This document shows, one piece after another, positions 1 through 13,440 of a DNA stretch of 64,000 bases; positions within the stretch are counted from its first letter, which is position 1, and each line of letters begins with the position of its first letter. Position numbers and translations under genes: made by a program. The stretch covers positions 5,734,641 to 5,798,640 of the forward strand of contig NC_134961.1 in assembly GCF_965638725.1 (NCBI RefSeq), given 5' to 3'. This DNA comes from Aptenodytes patagonicus (taxonomy: Eukaryota; Chordata; Aves; Sphenisciformes; Spheniscidae). The notes beneath the pieces are model-generated. The model had not been told where the DNA came from and made no database searches. It worked only from the letters and a program-made list of their open reading frames with translations.

Positions 1-3000
1 GCAAAATGAAAATTGATGCTGCTGTTGTCCGTAGTATCCGGATACCACAACTATAGATATTGACTGGACAATTCAATGTCTGAAAGTATCAGAGGCTTCT
101 TTGTAATGTTTTAAATGGATGCTGAATTAGTAAAGACATGTACAGAGTCAGCATTATGTAGTCACAATACATCTGTAACCTACAATAGTCTTTCACTACA
201 AGCTATGAACGTAAGGCCCAATCCTGCAGCCTTTACTCGTGTGCTCAATCCCTCTGAGCTAAATAACATAGTCCTGAATTATTCAAACAAAACTCTTGTT
301 GGATGGTATGGTGTTTTAACTGGATAAAAATCTCACAATTACATGTCAGACAGGATTGTTTCTGTTTCTTTAGAACAAAAAGCAGGTTTTGCAATTGTCA
401 GTTTCTGAGGAGCTAAGAATTTTGCTTGTGGGAGTACAGGAGAGCAGGATGAACCAAAAAGTAAACTTAACGAACAGCAAAGATTTGTAGTTGGTAGATT
501 CATACAGATGTCTGAGTATGAACTTTTTTTTTTGTTGCCCTGATATGAGTGAGGACCATCATCGCTGGAGTAAGAGCTGAACAGGGGAGTGTGCTGTAAA
601 ACTCAGTATTTTTCTCTTTTGGGTTTTAGATGGTTGAATAAAAAATAGGAAGTTGGGGGGGGGGCCCACAGTTTTTCATTCTTTGCTCTCCAAGATTATG
701 TTTTAATATGGGAGGGAGAAGGCTACATTATTCTCTGTATTTCCCGCCCTTCACTGTGTAGCCCACCAGTGATAACGTGTCTTCTAAGTGTTCAGTGCTG
801 CTGGGAGTTGGAGCCTGGGGAACAAAACAGAGAGGCAGCATTTCCACATGGACGCACCGCGGGCTGTGGTGCGGTGTTACAGCCGTACCTCTCCATGCAG
901 CGTAAAGGAGATGCACGTCTACAGGGCTGTATGCACTGTGGAAGTACTGATGTTTGTGAAGAGAGTGAAAACAAGGAGTTCCCCTGTTCCCACAGCTTTT
1001 TATTTGGGAGGGGCACAATTTAGCCCCTTTTTCTCATTTATTTTAAACAAATGAAAGAAATCACAGAAAAGGGGTGAACTAGGACAGGGAGTTCTATATG
1101 CCCTCACAGCAGTATTGCATATTCTTTCAAACTCCTGGTCTCCAGCAAAGCTAATTTAATTTGTCATTCACAGTTACTCCCAAATACAGTGATCCACTAA
1201 CTCCATTAAAACCTTTTATTTTACAAATAAAACTAATCTTCAATATTGCAATTAGCAACATATAGTAAAGAAAGTATTGTTACAAAAAAGTAATTCACAA
1301 GTATCTCGTGATAGAACGATCAGTATGTGCTTAGGACTTTAAAACAGTTGAGCACACACCATTCAAAGTCATATTTTCTTACGTTGCAGTTTATTTTTTA
1401 AAAGTGAAATAGATCAAAGTCTAAGAAACTTGCAATATGTTAATGCTGGAGCCTCATGATTTGGTTGAGCGGCCTTAAGCAATGCTCTGCCAAAAAAGGC
1501 AGTATGGCCCGCTTCCTCGTTGCAGGCGTGTTCCGCTCCTCCTCTTTTGGTGAAACTAGTGCTTGTGTAGTTGCACAATAAACTGATCAAGGAAATGTTC
1601 TCTGGAAGTTTTTCTACCCTTCCCCCCCCCCCCCAACAGTTTCCAGCCAGATCGCTTTCTCCTGCCAGCTTGCTGTGCAGGCTTAGTGCTCATACGAGAG
1701 AGGTGAATATATTTGCAGCAGGGACAGGGGGGATCTCTTTTGGAAACTGCAGATTTACATCAGCTTAATTCATGTGAAGAGTCATCCTAAATGTCAGTTC
1801 TTTTGACTGGTGGTGAGATACAGGGTATGTTGCGCTCTGATTTAATTGAAATGTTTTTTGGTTTTTTTTTAAAGAAACAAAACCAAAAATAGAAAAATGA
1901 AATCCTAATCTAAATCACTACATGTTGTGGACAGATAGAAAGTATTCTGTTAGAAAGATTGGAAGAACTAGGATATTACACTGTTGTACACATACGTCCT
2001 CTTAATGAGTTCGTTTCCATCACTGTAGGATAAGGCAGTTACCTTGCTCCATCTAGTGATTCAAAGTAAACTGGGAACATGAGATCTAATTTTTGAGCAC
2101 GTGTCAATATTGTTACAGCGAAGTCAGCCAGGTTGCACTGCTTTGTGAATAGGTGCAAAATTCAGCCTGTGTGGATTAGTAAATTGCTACACTGCCCCTT
2201 GCTAGCTGACTGCTGGGGTTCCCTGCTGGAACGAGAAAGGCAGGCAGCACTGCAAGTGAGTGCACGGGTGAAGTGGGAGAGATGTGGCACGCTTCATGTT
2301 TTGAAGGACCCTTGCGGTATTGCGATGTCAGTCTCTCCTTCCAGTCCTTGTTACCATACCAGCTTTCATCGCGTACCTCTTAAATCCCAAACTAGCACTG
2401 CAATACTCTTCTCTCACACTGAAGAGGACCTTTTTTTTTTAAAAAAAAAAGACACCAAACAGCTCTATATTATTAATATATATATTTTATATTTATATCT
2501 TTCTTCCTGTGTGTGTTTGCTCCTAGTAGTTTTGTTTGACAATTGAGACTGAGGTGCTTTTGCATAATAAATAAAGGTTTAGCAAAGCAGAATAAGATTG
2601 ATTTCATTTTGAATCATCAAAAAAGTTCATTGCCTAACCTCCCTTTGTAGTCGGCTGAGAGACAGACAGCAAGAAAGAGGCACCTGTACAAATTTATGTT
2701 CCTTAGATGAGGATAGGATGAATAGCCCTCCCTGTGGATGTACACGTGTGTATCTTGGTGTTGACAGCAGGGGAAACCTTGGACGCTTAACTGTAAAATA
2801 AATCCTGTCCAGACTTTTCACGGTGCATTTAAGGAGATCTGAGACCTGTGCAAAGAGCGTGAAACAACAATATTGCTGCCTACCTGAGGAGAGATTGCTG
2901 TAGAACAGCCAAAATCGTGAATGCTTCGGGTGAACTTTTGTCCTCCCATTGTCTTTACAAACAGAAACAGATGTATTTCTTTTAATATTTTTATTAGTCA

Positions 3001-3195
3001 CTCTTTTTCTTAAAGCAAAATTGTATGTTTATGTTTTAGTCTTTAGTTCATATGGTACTGTGGAATAAATAGATTAAAATGATTACCAGTCAGAAATATG
3101 TTTATCATCATCAGTAGAGTACAAGTCCATGAAATCTAATTCATCATATACATCTGTGTTTAATACTTGTATTCCATAATCTTTTTATTTTTTAG
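1..3195. other. No gene resolved; upstream flank or 5' introns of MEIOB
   Basis: I see no convincing coding exon here. The MEIOB reading frame enters at 3196 in phase 0, so at least one more coding exon, carrying the start codon and roughly 25 residues in mammals, must lie upstream, either here or before the window. No segment encodes a recognisable MEIOB N-terminus next to a donor site. The stretch at 374-459 is open and flanked by a plausible acceptor and donor, but its translation does not resemble MEIOB. Low-complexity tracts include G10 at 655-664 and C13 at 1622-1634. Confidence 0.6.
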
Positions 3196-6100
3196 AATGT
3201 AATCGGTGTGGTTATTGGGAAAACAGATGTCAGAGGCTTTCCAGACAGAAAAAGTACAGTCCCTTTTAACTGTTTTTACTTCATTTTCTTATACGGTATA
3301 ATTTGGCATATATGACTGAAATCAGTATTTAAATGATAAACAGACTTCTTAGTGTAAAATGTATAGAATAAAAATGCGCAAAAAAAAAATTGTGTGTGTT
3401 TGAGAACCAAGATGAAAGAGCAGCATTAGTTTGGCTAAACCTTATCAATTAGAATTTGTTTGGAAAAACTCCGTTATGGAAGTGTTTCAGGGTCTGAAGA
3501 AGACGGTACCAGTATGAACTCACTATTACATAAATACTGCTGGAATTGATCTGGTCCCTTCATATTCGTTCTCTCTTAAAACAGAAACATTAAGGAGGTG
3601 TCTTGAGGAGTGAAACAAGTAATTGCTGGTCTGAGTAGCACCAGCTTCATCTACTCCTAAAAAAAAAATGGGAATGATACGTTGTTAATACAGCATTAGT
3701 TGGAAATTGAAATAGCATATCTACAGCTTAGGGTTGATACAGACACTGTTAGGAAGCACCTCCAGTCCTAGAGAGCCACTCCAGCGCTGTGTGAAGGGCC
3801 CAGCTATTCTGTGGCATTGTCATCATGCTGAACTGCTCTCGTGGTGAATTTTTAGAAGGAAGTCGTCGTCATCACCAGAAGCAATTCTACATAGTCTGAA
3901 AATGTGGTGTTCATATTTACGCCTCCATGGAACTACAGTCAGATCATGCTTACTCTATGCAGATCACTATTCAGTTTTCATTGATAATTTAAAAATAACA
4001 TGTTGTGTAACGCTGTATGATCCATGGAAAGCTTTGTTAATTAGCTGTAAGAGAAAAGAGAGTGTGGTGTTTCAGAGACTGATACCCTCTTGACCGTGAA
4101 CTTTCCATAGAGCTGGAAACGCTTCGCTTTATTCAGTTAAACCCCTTGGTACTATCCGGACAGTGATACTGCCTGTGGTCTGCAGCCTTGTGTGTCATTG
4201 CAGTGGTCTCGTACATGGGCACAGCCATCTAAAGACAACCTACTACCAAATTTGGGCTAGTACATATGCTCGTTCATAGCGTTGCTTCATGTGTTAGCCC
4301 TGTTTATGTGTTTGTCCATGCCTTGAATGTAGCATCGTGCGGTGCTTTTATTTCTCTTGCATTAGATCTCTAAGTTTATATGGTGCTGGCTAAAGTTAAG
4401 TGATACGTGTACGTGGATGGGATGGTACAGGTACAACTACGGCGTGAGCTGGAGCCATCCTCATTCACCAACACCAGTGAGTTTACGGAACAGTCTGCTG
4501 ACCTCTAGTGGTACTCCCCAGATTGCGGGTAGTAAATTCATGACAAAATCTAGGAAAGCCTGGAAATAATAGTTTTTATACATATATTCTAGATTGAAAT
4601 CAAGCTGTGCTAATGAATTGTGATAGTGCTGTTTATTTTTACAGACATTGGGTCCGAACGATACACCTTCAGTTTTACTATTCGTGATTCACCAACTTAT
4701 TTTATAAATGTAAATTCTTGGGGCAGAGAAGACTATATTAGATCACTTTCAGAGAGTTTTAGAGTTGGTGACTGTGGTAAGTTGGAGTTTATTCTTAACA
4801 TGTTTCTGTTTGAATGTGTTTTTTTCCTAGTAAATCAGTGTTATGTGTTTGTGGTTTTGCTATGTTTTTCTCTGAGGACTCAGAAAACAGTCTAATTGGA
4901 AACAAATTGTTCAGTTATGTTAAGTATAAAGAAGAAAGGAATAAGATTTCAAGGATTTAAATTCAAAACCAGTAAATATGTCAACAAAAAGACTAGATAC
5001 AAATCCACTGAATACAGCCACCCAGAACTTATCTATAGTTAATTGGTCTAAATTCTTCCATTATATTCAGTTCTTATAAATTACAAAAAATAAACTCTGT
5101 AAAGTAGTTCGGCGTTTGTCTTCATTTAGTTATAGATATGACTATGACTGTTCGTAAAAACACAACAAAAATCTTGTATTTATTTACAGGCTGTGCTTTT
5201 ATCTTGTTAAGTTAATAGAAAGACTTTGCTGCCCATGATTGCTAGATCAGAGTGTTTGGATAAAATTTGGGACTATGAAGAGTATACACATGAGAACTCA
5301 GTGCCATTTTGTTTCCATTAAATGCCTTGAGGACTCCTGTGGGACTTTGGCTATAATGTGAGCTGTCTGGACAGATATGGTGTTCCGTATGAAAACATTT
5401 AGCAGTAGTTACTGCGCGTATCTTTTCCTTTCCATATCAACCTTGAAAGCAACCATTTTTAAAAGCCACTTCTCTTTACATGTATCTATATTCAGTTTTC
5501 TAACATTACTTATCAATGTTTTATTTTAGTTACAATTGAAAATCCTTTAGTTCAGTCAAAGGAAGCAGAGAGGGAAGAAAAATTCAACCCTGTAACTCCT
5601 AGGTAAATTTAAAGCATAGACTCGTAGTTCTTTCTAGAAATATCAAAGTTAATGCTTGCTTTAGCTGCCAGCCAATTGCAGCAGCATGCACTTGGTGGAA
5701 GTATTTGGGGTTAGTCTTCTCATGCAGCTGTACCTTCCTCCCTGTGTTCAACCACGTATGGTCAAACGATCTCAAAAAAGAATATATTTCTCAGTGTGTG
5801 GTCTTTGGAGTTTTGTCATGAAGTAACAATGCTCTTTGTAACTAAACAGAGTAAATTTCATTCTTTGGGTAAAGTCTACTAAAATTATTTGAAATTGATT
5901 TGATTTTGCCAAAGTGTTTTATCAGACATAACTGGTTTATAGACAGTATATCCTTACCAAAATCCATTCACGTGACATGTTTACCTCGAAGGTATTTTAA
6001 TACACTGTGATGCTATTTGTTGCTTATTTGGTAAGGCATCGTCATTCCTTTTGTATCATGCAATGTATATATGTTGTCTTTCAGTGTATTCTCTAAAATT

Positions 6101-9100
6101 GGAACAATTTGAACCGGTGTATGCAACTAACATTGCAAGCTGTAATTCAGATATGTTTTAACTTATCTTAGATATCTAAGATGTAGATGTTAGATAGACT
6201 AATACACCGGTTCTTTAACTAGGGTTTCTTCCCTAATCTGTCATATTCTAATATTTTTAATCATATGGCAGTCGTAAGAATATTGCATATATGCACATTA
6301 AATTGGCAAGTTAGAAGTTTTATGTTCTTGCTTACTGATCATCTCTAAGCTTTGTAGGAAATGTATAGCTGTAGTAGTTACACTCACTTTCTGGCTAAGC
6401 AGAAAGAAGTAAAAGAATAAATGTCAGGTAGAAACTTCACTGAAGAAAAAAGCTCCTCTCTAAATCTATAGATTTCATAAGCATTTGTAAAATATATTTA
6501 TCCAGAATATATTGAATATATCTTATTTCCACTGGCTAGCAGTGCATTATTAATATTACTGAGGTCACTGGGCTATTACTTTTGAAAGCACCTTACCAAA
6601 GCCAGTCTGACTGCAGTAGTGTCTTATTATGTCATGATGCCAAAACCTCTCAATTACCTGGATTTACAGACATTTCAGAATTTATTTTATTTTTAGTGAT
6701 TGATAAGGGCTGAAAGCCTTACAAATATGTATTGTGCATTGCTAGCAATCCGTGCTGGCTTTTCAATTCTAAATAAGTATAAAGTACACAATAATAAGTC
6801 TTCCGTAAGAGGAAAGTACATAATTTTTTAAAAATAATTTTAGAACAAAATAATTCCAACTTTTCCGTATCTTTAGGGAAAACAATAAAGGAATAAATCA
6901 GCAGTTATTTTCTCACGTGAATTGAATTAACATTTTACACTGTTAATATATTGGTGAGTGAAATGTTGATCGATGTGTTTTGTTTTGTGCATGCTATCTA
7001 GTTGCTACAAATTATTGCTCAGTGAAAATCATTCAGTGGTCAAAACGTCTTCATGCTATGAAGTGGACACCAAACTACTTTCTCTGTTGCATCTGCCTGT
7101 CAAGGACCCTCAGGACTATTATTCACTGGGTGATATCATTGCAAATGGACAAAGCCTCGATGGAAGAATCCTTAATGTGCTTGCAGCTGTAATGTCAGTA
7201 AGTTAAGGAGCCGCGACAGGGTAGTGTTTCTCTACGGTACCGTGGGTAACTTAATTGACTTAAGTGCGAATATGGATTTTGGGACTCATAGCGGACAGGA
7301 ATCACTGGTTATGTTTGTTTGTTTGTTTAGGTTGGCAGTCACTTCAGCTGAGTTACGATAACCATACAAGCTACTTGATGAGACTTTTATCAACAACTTG
7401 AGGGGGGACATTAAGGGAATGGAAATGACCTACATCGGTTGTCTTTTTGAAATCATGCATGTGCAAGCAGTAGATAACTTGAAATTTGTAAACCGCAGAT
7501 TTTTATAAAATAAAATGTGTCCCTTTATCTTGAAGTAAAATTACTGTTGTTAAACTTTTAGTGGTGTACATGGGTTGGTTTTTTTTAGTGGTCTACAGGT
7601 TTTTTTTCCCCCTTTTTTAACTCTTTTATTTTCTAGGTTATCACTTTTATACTCCTAAACACTTAGTAGAGGGAAAGTGACTGCTTCTCTTTCTTCTTAA
7701 AGGTTGGGGAGCCAAAGTATTTTATGACTTCAGACAAAAGAAAAGGTCAGAGGTGTGAAGTAAAGCTGTATGATGAAACAGAGATGTCTTTTCCAATAGT
7801 ATGGTAAAAAGTTTTTTAATTCATTGAAATACACAAATTAATGCAAGAGTAGGTAAAGAAATTAACTATAATACATACCGTTATAGCACTGTCTTTTAAT
7901 TTAACTGTGTTGTCATTTGGGTGGCAACTGTGATGAGGCAGCAATGTACACTGAACAGAGTCTTAAAAAAAGAGATTCATTAGAGTGACCTTACACATAT
8001 CATCTAGTTTTATGACTTGCTGACAGACTGCTAGCTCATGAATGGCAAAATGAAGCTTAGTTCCAAATAGTTACATTTTTTAATGTGGAAATTTGAACTA
8101 ATTCAGGAAATGGCATTTAAAAAACAGCTGCAAAGGCAGTACATTTCTTCCACAAACTGGGGGGGGGGGGGGAAGAGGAGCACGCTTCATTTTTAAAGCC
8201 GAGCAGAATTAACAAGTAGAATGGAAATAGGTTGAAATAGTTTTTAAACGTTTAAAATAGCACAGAAACATTTTGATACTACTTTGGCCATATTTTCAAA
8301 CTGTGTCCCATTTACAAACATGACTACGTCCATACCATTTATGCATGTAAATAGGGATTTGTTTACACAGGAACTTTTGCATTTTGCCCATAGTTTGTTC
8401 AGTAAACTCGTGGCTTATCTACGTGCAAGGGTACATGGGTATTTGTTTGCACTGGGTTTGCTGTCCGTTGGTTGAAATGACCTTTGTTCCCTAGATAGAA
8501 GTAGCAAGATAGCATTGCACTCCGTGTCTGAGCTGGAAACTGTATTATCATTTAGTGTAATGTTTAACACAGATAATATATACACACAAACACTAATAAG
8601 CATCTATGATGTGAAGTTTTCTAGCCCTTGAGCTGCCACCAATGCTACTTTGCAGCGGCAGCTCCGATACTCTTGTTTCAGTGCTGGTACATAGTGATAC
8701 AGAGCTGTATACTTCAGGAGTCCTCAGAAGCAGAGACTAGTGGTGCTACTGTGGTTACCCTAAACGGTGCCTTTTGCACTTGCATGGAGCCGTAGGTAGA
8801 GGCAAAGGTTCAGGAAATCCTTGAGCAACAGCATTGTAGTGAAGATATTTCAGAGGCCATCAGTGGAGAGGTGGCTGAGCAATGCTAGATGAAAAGTAAA
8901 TATCTTAAATCTTTTTCCAAGGATTAAGAAAAATAAACACCAGAACAAAACGGGGCTTTGGCAGTATTCTTGCCATCCAAACTTACGAGGAACGGAACAA
9001 GATTATAATTTTTGAGGGATACCTAGTCTCATCATCCACACTTAGAAGGATTCCAGTATTGGAAAGCCGGCCGAACATCTGGCCTAGTGATGTGAGCAAT

Positions 9101-12100
9101 CAACTCGTTCCCACAGAAAAGGCTCAGCTGAGAAGCAGTTATTTTAAACTGTGATTTGCTTTAGTTAGAAATTACTTTTGTCAAAGCTCTGAAATACACA
9201 CAGTATTTTTCCAGGTATATTCTGCATTGTATCGTTTTGAACTATCTAATAGCCCTTTATTTTATCCTGTTTGGCATGGGATAAAATAGGGACTGTATTA
9301 GATCGTACATAAAGCATCCTGGCTGGCTGCAAACTAGATGCCTGTGGATATACGTGGCATTTCATTTGCATGTGCATGTAACAAAGGAGTTGTGTCCCCT
9401 TTGACCAATTTAATTATAACTATATTATTTAGTAATTTAGTACTAAACTGTTTGAGTGCTGTTTCAAAAATGTTTGATACATTAACTTTTTTTAATTTAG
9501 TTGGGATAATGAATCTATCCAGCTTGCACAGAGTTGGATCCCACGAGAAACAGGTATAATAGTCTGGGTTTTATGTTTTTACTGTAGTTCTTAACATGAT
9601 ACTTATTCTACAGTAACAGATTTTTTTTTTGTGCACAGTAATATTTGCATCAGATGTGAGAATAAATTTTGACAAATTTAGGAACTGTATGACTGCAACT
9701 GTGATATCAAAAACCATCATTACGACTAACCCAGGTAAGAGCTGCTGTTGAAGTATTGCTTTGGCCTTAGTAATCATTATAGACTAGAATGCATGAGTGA
9801 ATCTATTGGACGTCTGATTTCTTCTGCCTGCTTGCCTCAGAAAGCTCCCTGCTTCTTGTCTGTTACGTAGGGACCAATGCTTTTGCCTTCCACCCTTTTA
9901 TCTTTTTTTTAATTTAATTTTATTTTTTTTTATTTTATCCAAGCAGCCTTCATATATTCCATGTAGGACTAACAGTTAAAGTAAAAAAGAGAAAAGCATC
10001 TCTTGGCTAATTCCAAGAGACAACGTGTTGGTGCTACCAGAATAAAAAGTTGTAAAATATAATTATGTTGTTATTTTTACATGCTACATATATTAATAAC
10101 TTCTAAAAATACATTTTCAAGAAACAGCAGAAGCAAATGTTCTCTTCAGCTTCATAAAAGAATGTGCACAATCAGGAGCTTTGCATGATAAAATGGAGGA
10201 GCAGTCAAAAGAATCCATTAACTGTAAGCATGGATCCAAACTCTTTGATTTTATTTAACTATATAGTGTAGTTTCACAGTGCAGTTGAAATTTCAAGTTC
10301 TTGCTCTCTGTGTCCATAGAAACAAAACTAAGGTATAGCTTGGCTGAATACTTAAAGTCTGGAGTCTTGTTACTGGGGCCATCCCTTATAATATCAGTTA
10401 TGTATCTTCGGGGCTGGTGACTATGCTAACTTGCAGCCTGTCTGGCATGTTCTTTCTGTCATGAATAAGTATGAAAAATGGAGAGGGAAAGCTTTTGTCA
10501 AAAACTTGTTTTGGGGGGTACAAAGATTAAATATTAGATATCTTCCTCATTTGACTCCCCTCTTGTTTTATTTTTTGCCCCCCAAATGATAAGCCTGCTT
10601 CAAAAGGAAGGTGTGTGGGGCTTTTCTGGTGCTGTAGATCAAATCCTCTCCTTTTTATCACCTTAAGATCCTTTTTTGTTGTTGCTTTTCTGTGTTGTTT
10701 CTTTCTCAGACGCACTTAACATGTCTTTTAAACTTTTAGTGGAGACTATAGTTGACGTTTATACTGTGGAACAGCTGAAAGAAAAAGCTTTACAGAGCGA
10801 TGGGAAACTTGAACCAGTCTACGGCATTATTTATGGCTACATTTCTACACTGGACATTGATGATAATGCATCTAAATTTATTCGCAACAGATGGTAAGCA
10901 ACTGCCTGTTTTAAATTTGTATTTAAAAGTGCTTATCCTTCTTCCCCTGACCCAAATTAGATGGAACAATATTTTAGTCCAGTTCTGGACAAGAACTAAA
11001 ACTCCTCTGGAGGACACCATGTGAATTTCTGTTGTGTAGACTTCCAGAAGTAGCAAGGAAGAGGAGTTGCCTTTATGAAGGACTTGCTCTTTCTGGTCCC
11101 AGAGGAGCGAAGAAGAAAGAGGCCATTTTGTCTCAGACAGACTTAAGAGTTTGGAAGATGAAGATTTTTTTTTTTTAAAGAGGAAAAGTCTCTTGGGAAA
11201 TCTGTCTAGAAAACAGTTTCAAACAAGGAGGAATTGCATATATACATTAATTATCTTCTTATGTTTCAGTTCAACATGCCGTTTTCTGGTGAATGAAATG
11301 TCAAACACATGCACTTTCTGCAGTGACACCCCTTCAGATTCAAAGCCAACTTTTGCAAGCTTTGACATACTCGTTGATCTGACAGATCACACAGGCACTC
11401 TTTGTTCTTGTTACCTGTCTGACTGTGTAGCTGAGGAAACATTAGGCTGCACAGTAAGTAGAAATGAATTAGGTTGTTCTTATTTGATCCGAGCTGTGAA
11501 GCCTGATGAAAATTACAAATATATGTAAATGTTCTTCATATATATGTGTGTGTGCGCGTGTGTACACTGGTTAAAAAAATTGCATGTGGATATACACATA
11601 CACACACACTTGGCTTTTTAACAAGTCAAAAGTTAGAAGTCAGTAGCTGCTAGTAAGAAGAAACATGTTAAATGTAAGAGTGAATACCCTATTCAGAATA
11701 CCGCTCTATTTTAATTAATTTACACTTTTCTGAGAACATGGTTGGAATTCCCTAATTTTGATTCTCAAGCACCCTGCAATTTATTCTGATTAATCTGACT
11801 GTCTTGGTACATATATTACACCAAACACTATGTTAAAAGAGGGAAAATACACCTTAGAAATGCACAAAAAAAATGCAGAAGATGCTCTTATCATCATCAT
11901 TTTGTTGTGGAGATGTTGTTATAACCACATGCTGAAGAAGTGTTCTGTTATGTCCTGTTATTAACAGGTCCATGAGTTCCTTACTCTAACAGAAGACAAG
12001 AAGACTGCATTGAAATGGCAACTTCTTTTGGAACGAAGCAAGATTTATTTTAAAGTTAGTATTTAATGTTAATTTAAAACCGGCTGTTTCCCATTCGGTA

Positions 12101-13080
12101 TGTTTAGTACTGAAAAATTTCATGTCAGTTCTGCTGAACTTTTTAAAATAAGGATTAGTTTTTGTACATATTCTGAATATTCCAAGTAAATAGTCTTTGT
12201 CATAATTTCAACATTAGGGGATGTACCTGCAGGATCAGCTATACGGGCCTCCTTCAGGCAAACTATGAAAGACACAAACTGCTCTCAGCCAATACCAATT
12301 AAGGAGCTGATATTTCAAAAGCATGTATAGGTGATTTAGTCACTGACTTCTATGGCTGTACGTTTATAATGAATAAAGTTAACACTATCAGTTTGCAAGA
12401 ATAAGGCCCAGTCAGTATCTGTAATAGATTGTATGGTATACGGGGTTACCTAAGTATACTTCTTAGTTACCTGTATTTTTGGAAATAATGTGATTAGGTA
12501 TGTCTAAAATCTGCAATTGTCCTTAAAGCAACAACAATATTAGATTCACACACCTGAAGCAATTGCTAAAAGATCGGCTATTGCTTGCAATATTCTTTAC
12601 TTTTTTAGTTGCATGCTCTACACTGGACTGGATTCCTTTCTCATAGAACTGCCTGTTCTAGGACAACTCTAAACTGACTCCCATTTTTAAACTTGCCCTT
12701 CTTAGTAAAACTGCTCTTACTCTCCCACTTCCCCCATCCTCTGCCTCTATTTCCAGGAAAAAATGAAAGTGTTTTACTTCAGTAGTGGCAGGTATATAGC
12801 ATAAAATGTGTGTACTCATGTATAAAATAATATAAAATATGTATAACCAAATCTGTCAATTAAACATGCTGTGTGATATTTGAAAATAATATATTTCAAA
12901 GTGCTATACAGCAGTAAAAACAAAGACCCTTAATTATTTTTACAGGTTACTTTGTCACCCAGTTGGAGAACCGGACTGAAAGTGAATGTTCTTTCATGCA
13001 AACTGGCAGACCCTATAGAGGCCAGCCAGGGCTTGTTGGGAAAAGAGGTTGGAAATAAGAGATTACACTATATGGCTTGA
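3196..13080 (+). CDS. MEIOB: MEIOB, meiosis-specific OB-domain protein (5'-incomplete)
   Basis: Twelve coding exons: 3196-3253, 4645-4776, 5530-5602, 7002-7197, 7703-7803, 9501-9553, 9639-9734, 10122-10223, 10740-10893, 11270-11453, 11968-12054 and 12946-13080 (stop TGA). Every junction is GT-AG and phases join without a break, giving 456 residues in the window. The translation opens with [18 protein letters not shown] and continues with [16 protein letters not shown], the start of the mammalian MEIOB OB-fold region. Residues 322-339 (exon 10) form a CxxC-x10-CxxC zinc-ribbon-like insert, as in the RPA1 DBD-C fold. The family works with SPATA22 and RPA on single-stranded DNA during meiotic recombination in the germ-cell nucleus. 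The first coding exon was not found. MEIOB is tail-to-tail with FAHD1, as in mammals. The C-terminus reads [12 protein letters not shown] and ends LHYMA. Confidence 0.93.
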
Positions 13081-13434
13081 TAACAGCTAGGAAAAAGACT
13101 ATTTCCTTCACTGTATTAATAGAGGTAGAATGCTGTCGTCATCATATTTTGCTAAGTATGTTCTGATGGTAAAGAAGGGATATGCATTACTAATCCCTGT
13201 AAGTGGGCTTCTGTGTTGATCTTTTTCAGGTGGTTGTACTTTAAAAAGCGTACTAGGGCCTCAGCTTAAGAAAAGTCAGTTCTTCCCCCCTTACAAGGGG
13301 GATGGAAGCCTTCTTCACTCAGTTTAGAATATATTTTAAAAAATCAGAAATAACAAATAGTACAAGACAGATCTGTTGAGCTTCTGTGTTTAACTGCCTT
13401 GCTACTTCCGTGCTACTTTTGTGTTAGTTCAAAA

Positions 13435-13440
13435 AATAAA
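13435..13440 (+). terminator. Candidate MEIOB poly(A) signal
   Basis: AATAAA lies about 355 bases after the MEIOB stop codon, which gives a short 3' UTR. Further AATAAA hexamers on the same strand at 14095-14100 and 14902-14907 could serve longer transcripts. This is assigned by position only. Confidence 0.55.

Noticed and set aside
374-459. Possible exon with good acceptor and donor in the first kilobase
   Set aside because: The open translation does not resemble the MEIOB N-terminus or any family I know; splice-like flanks alone are weak evidence.
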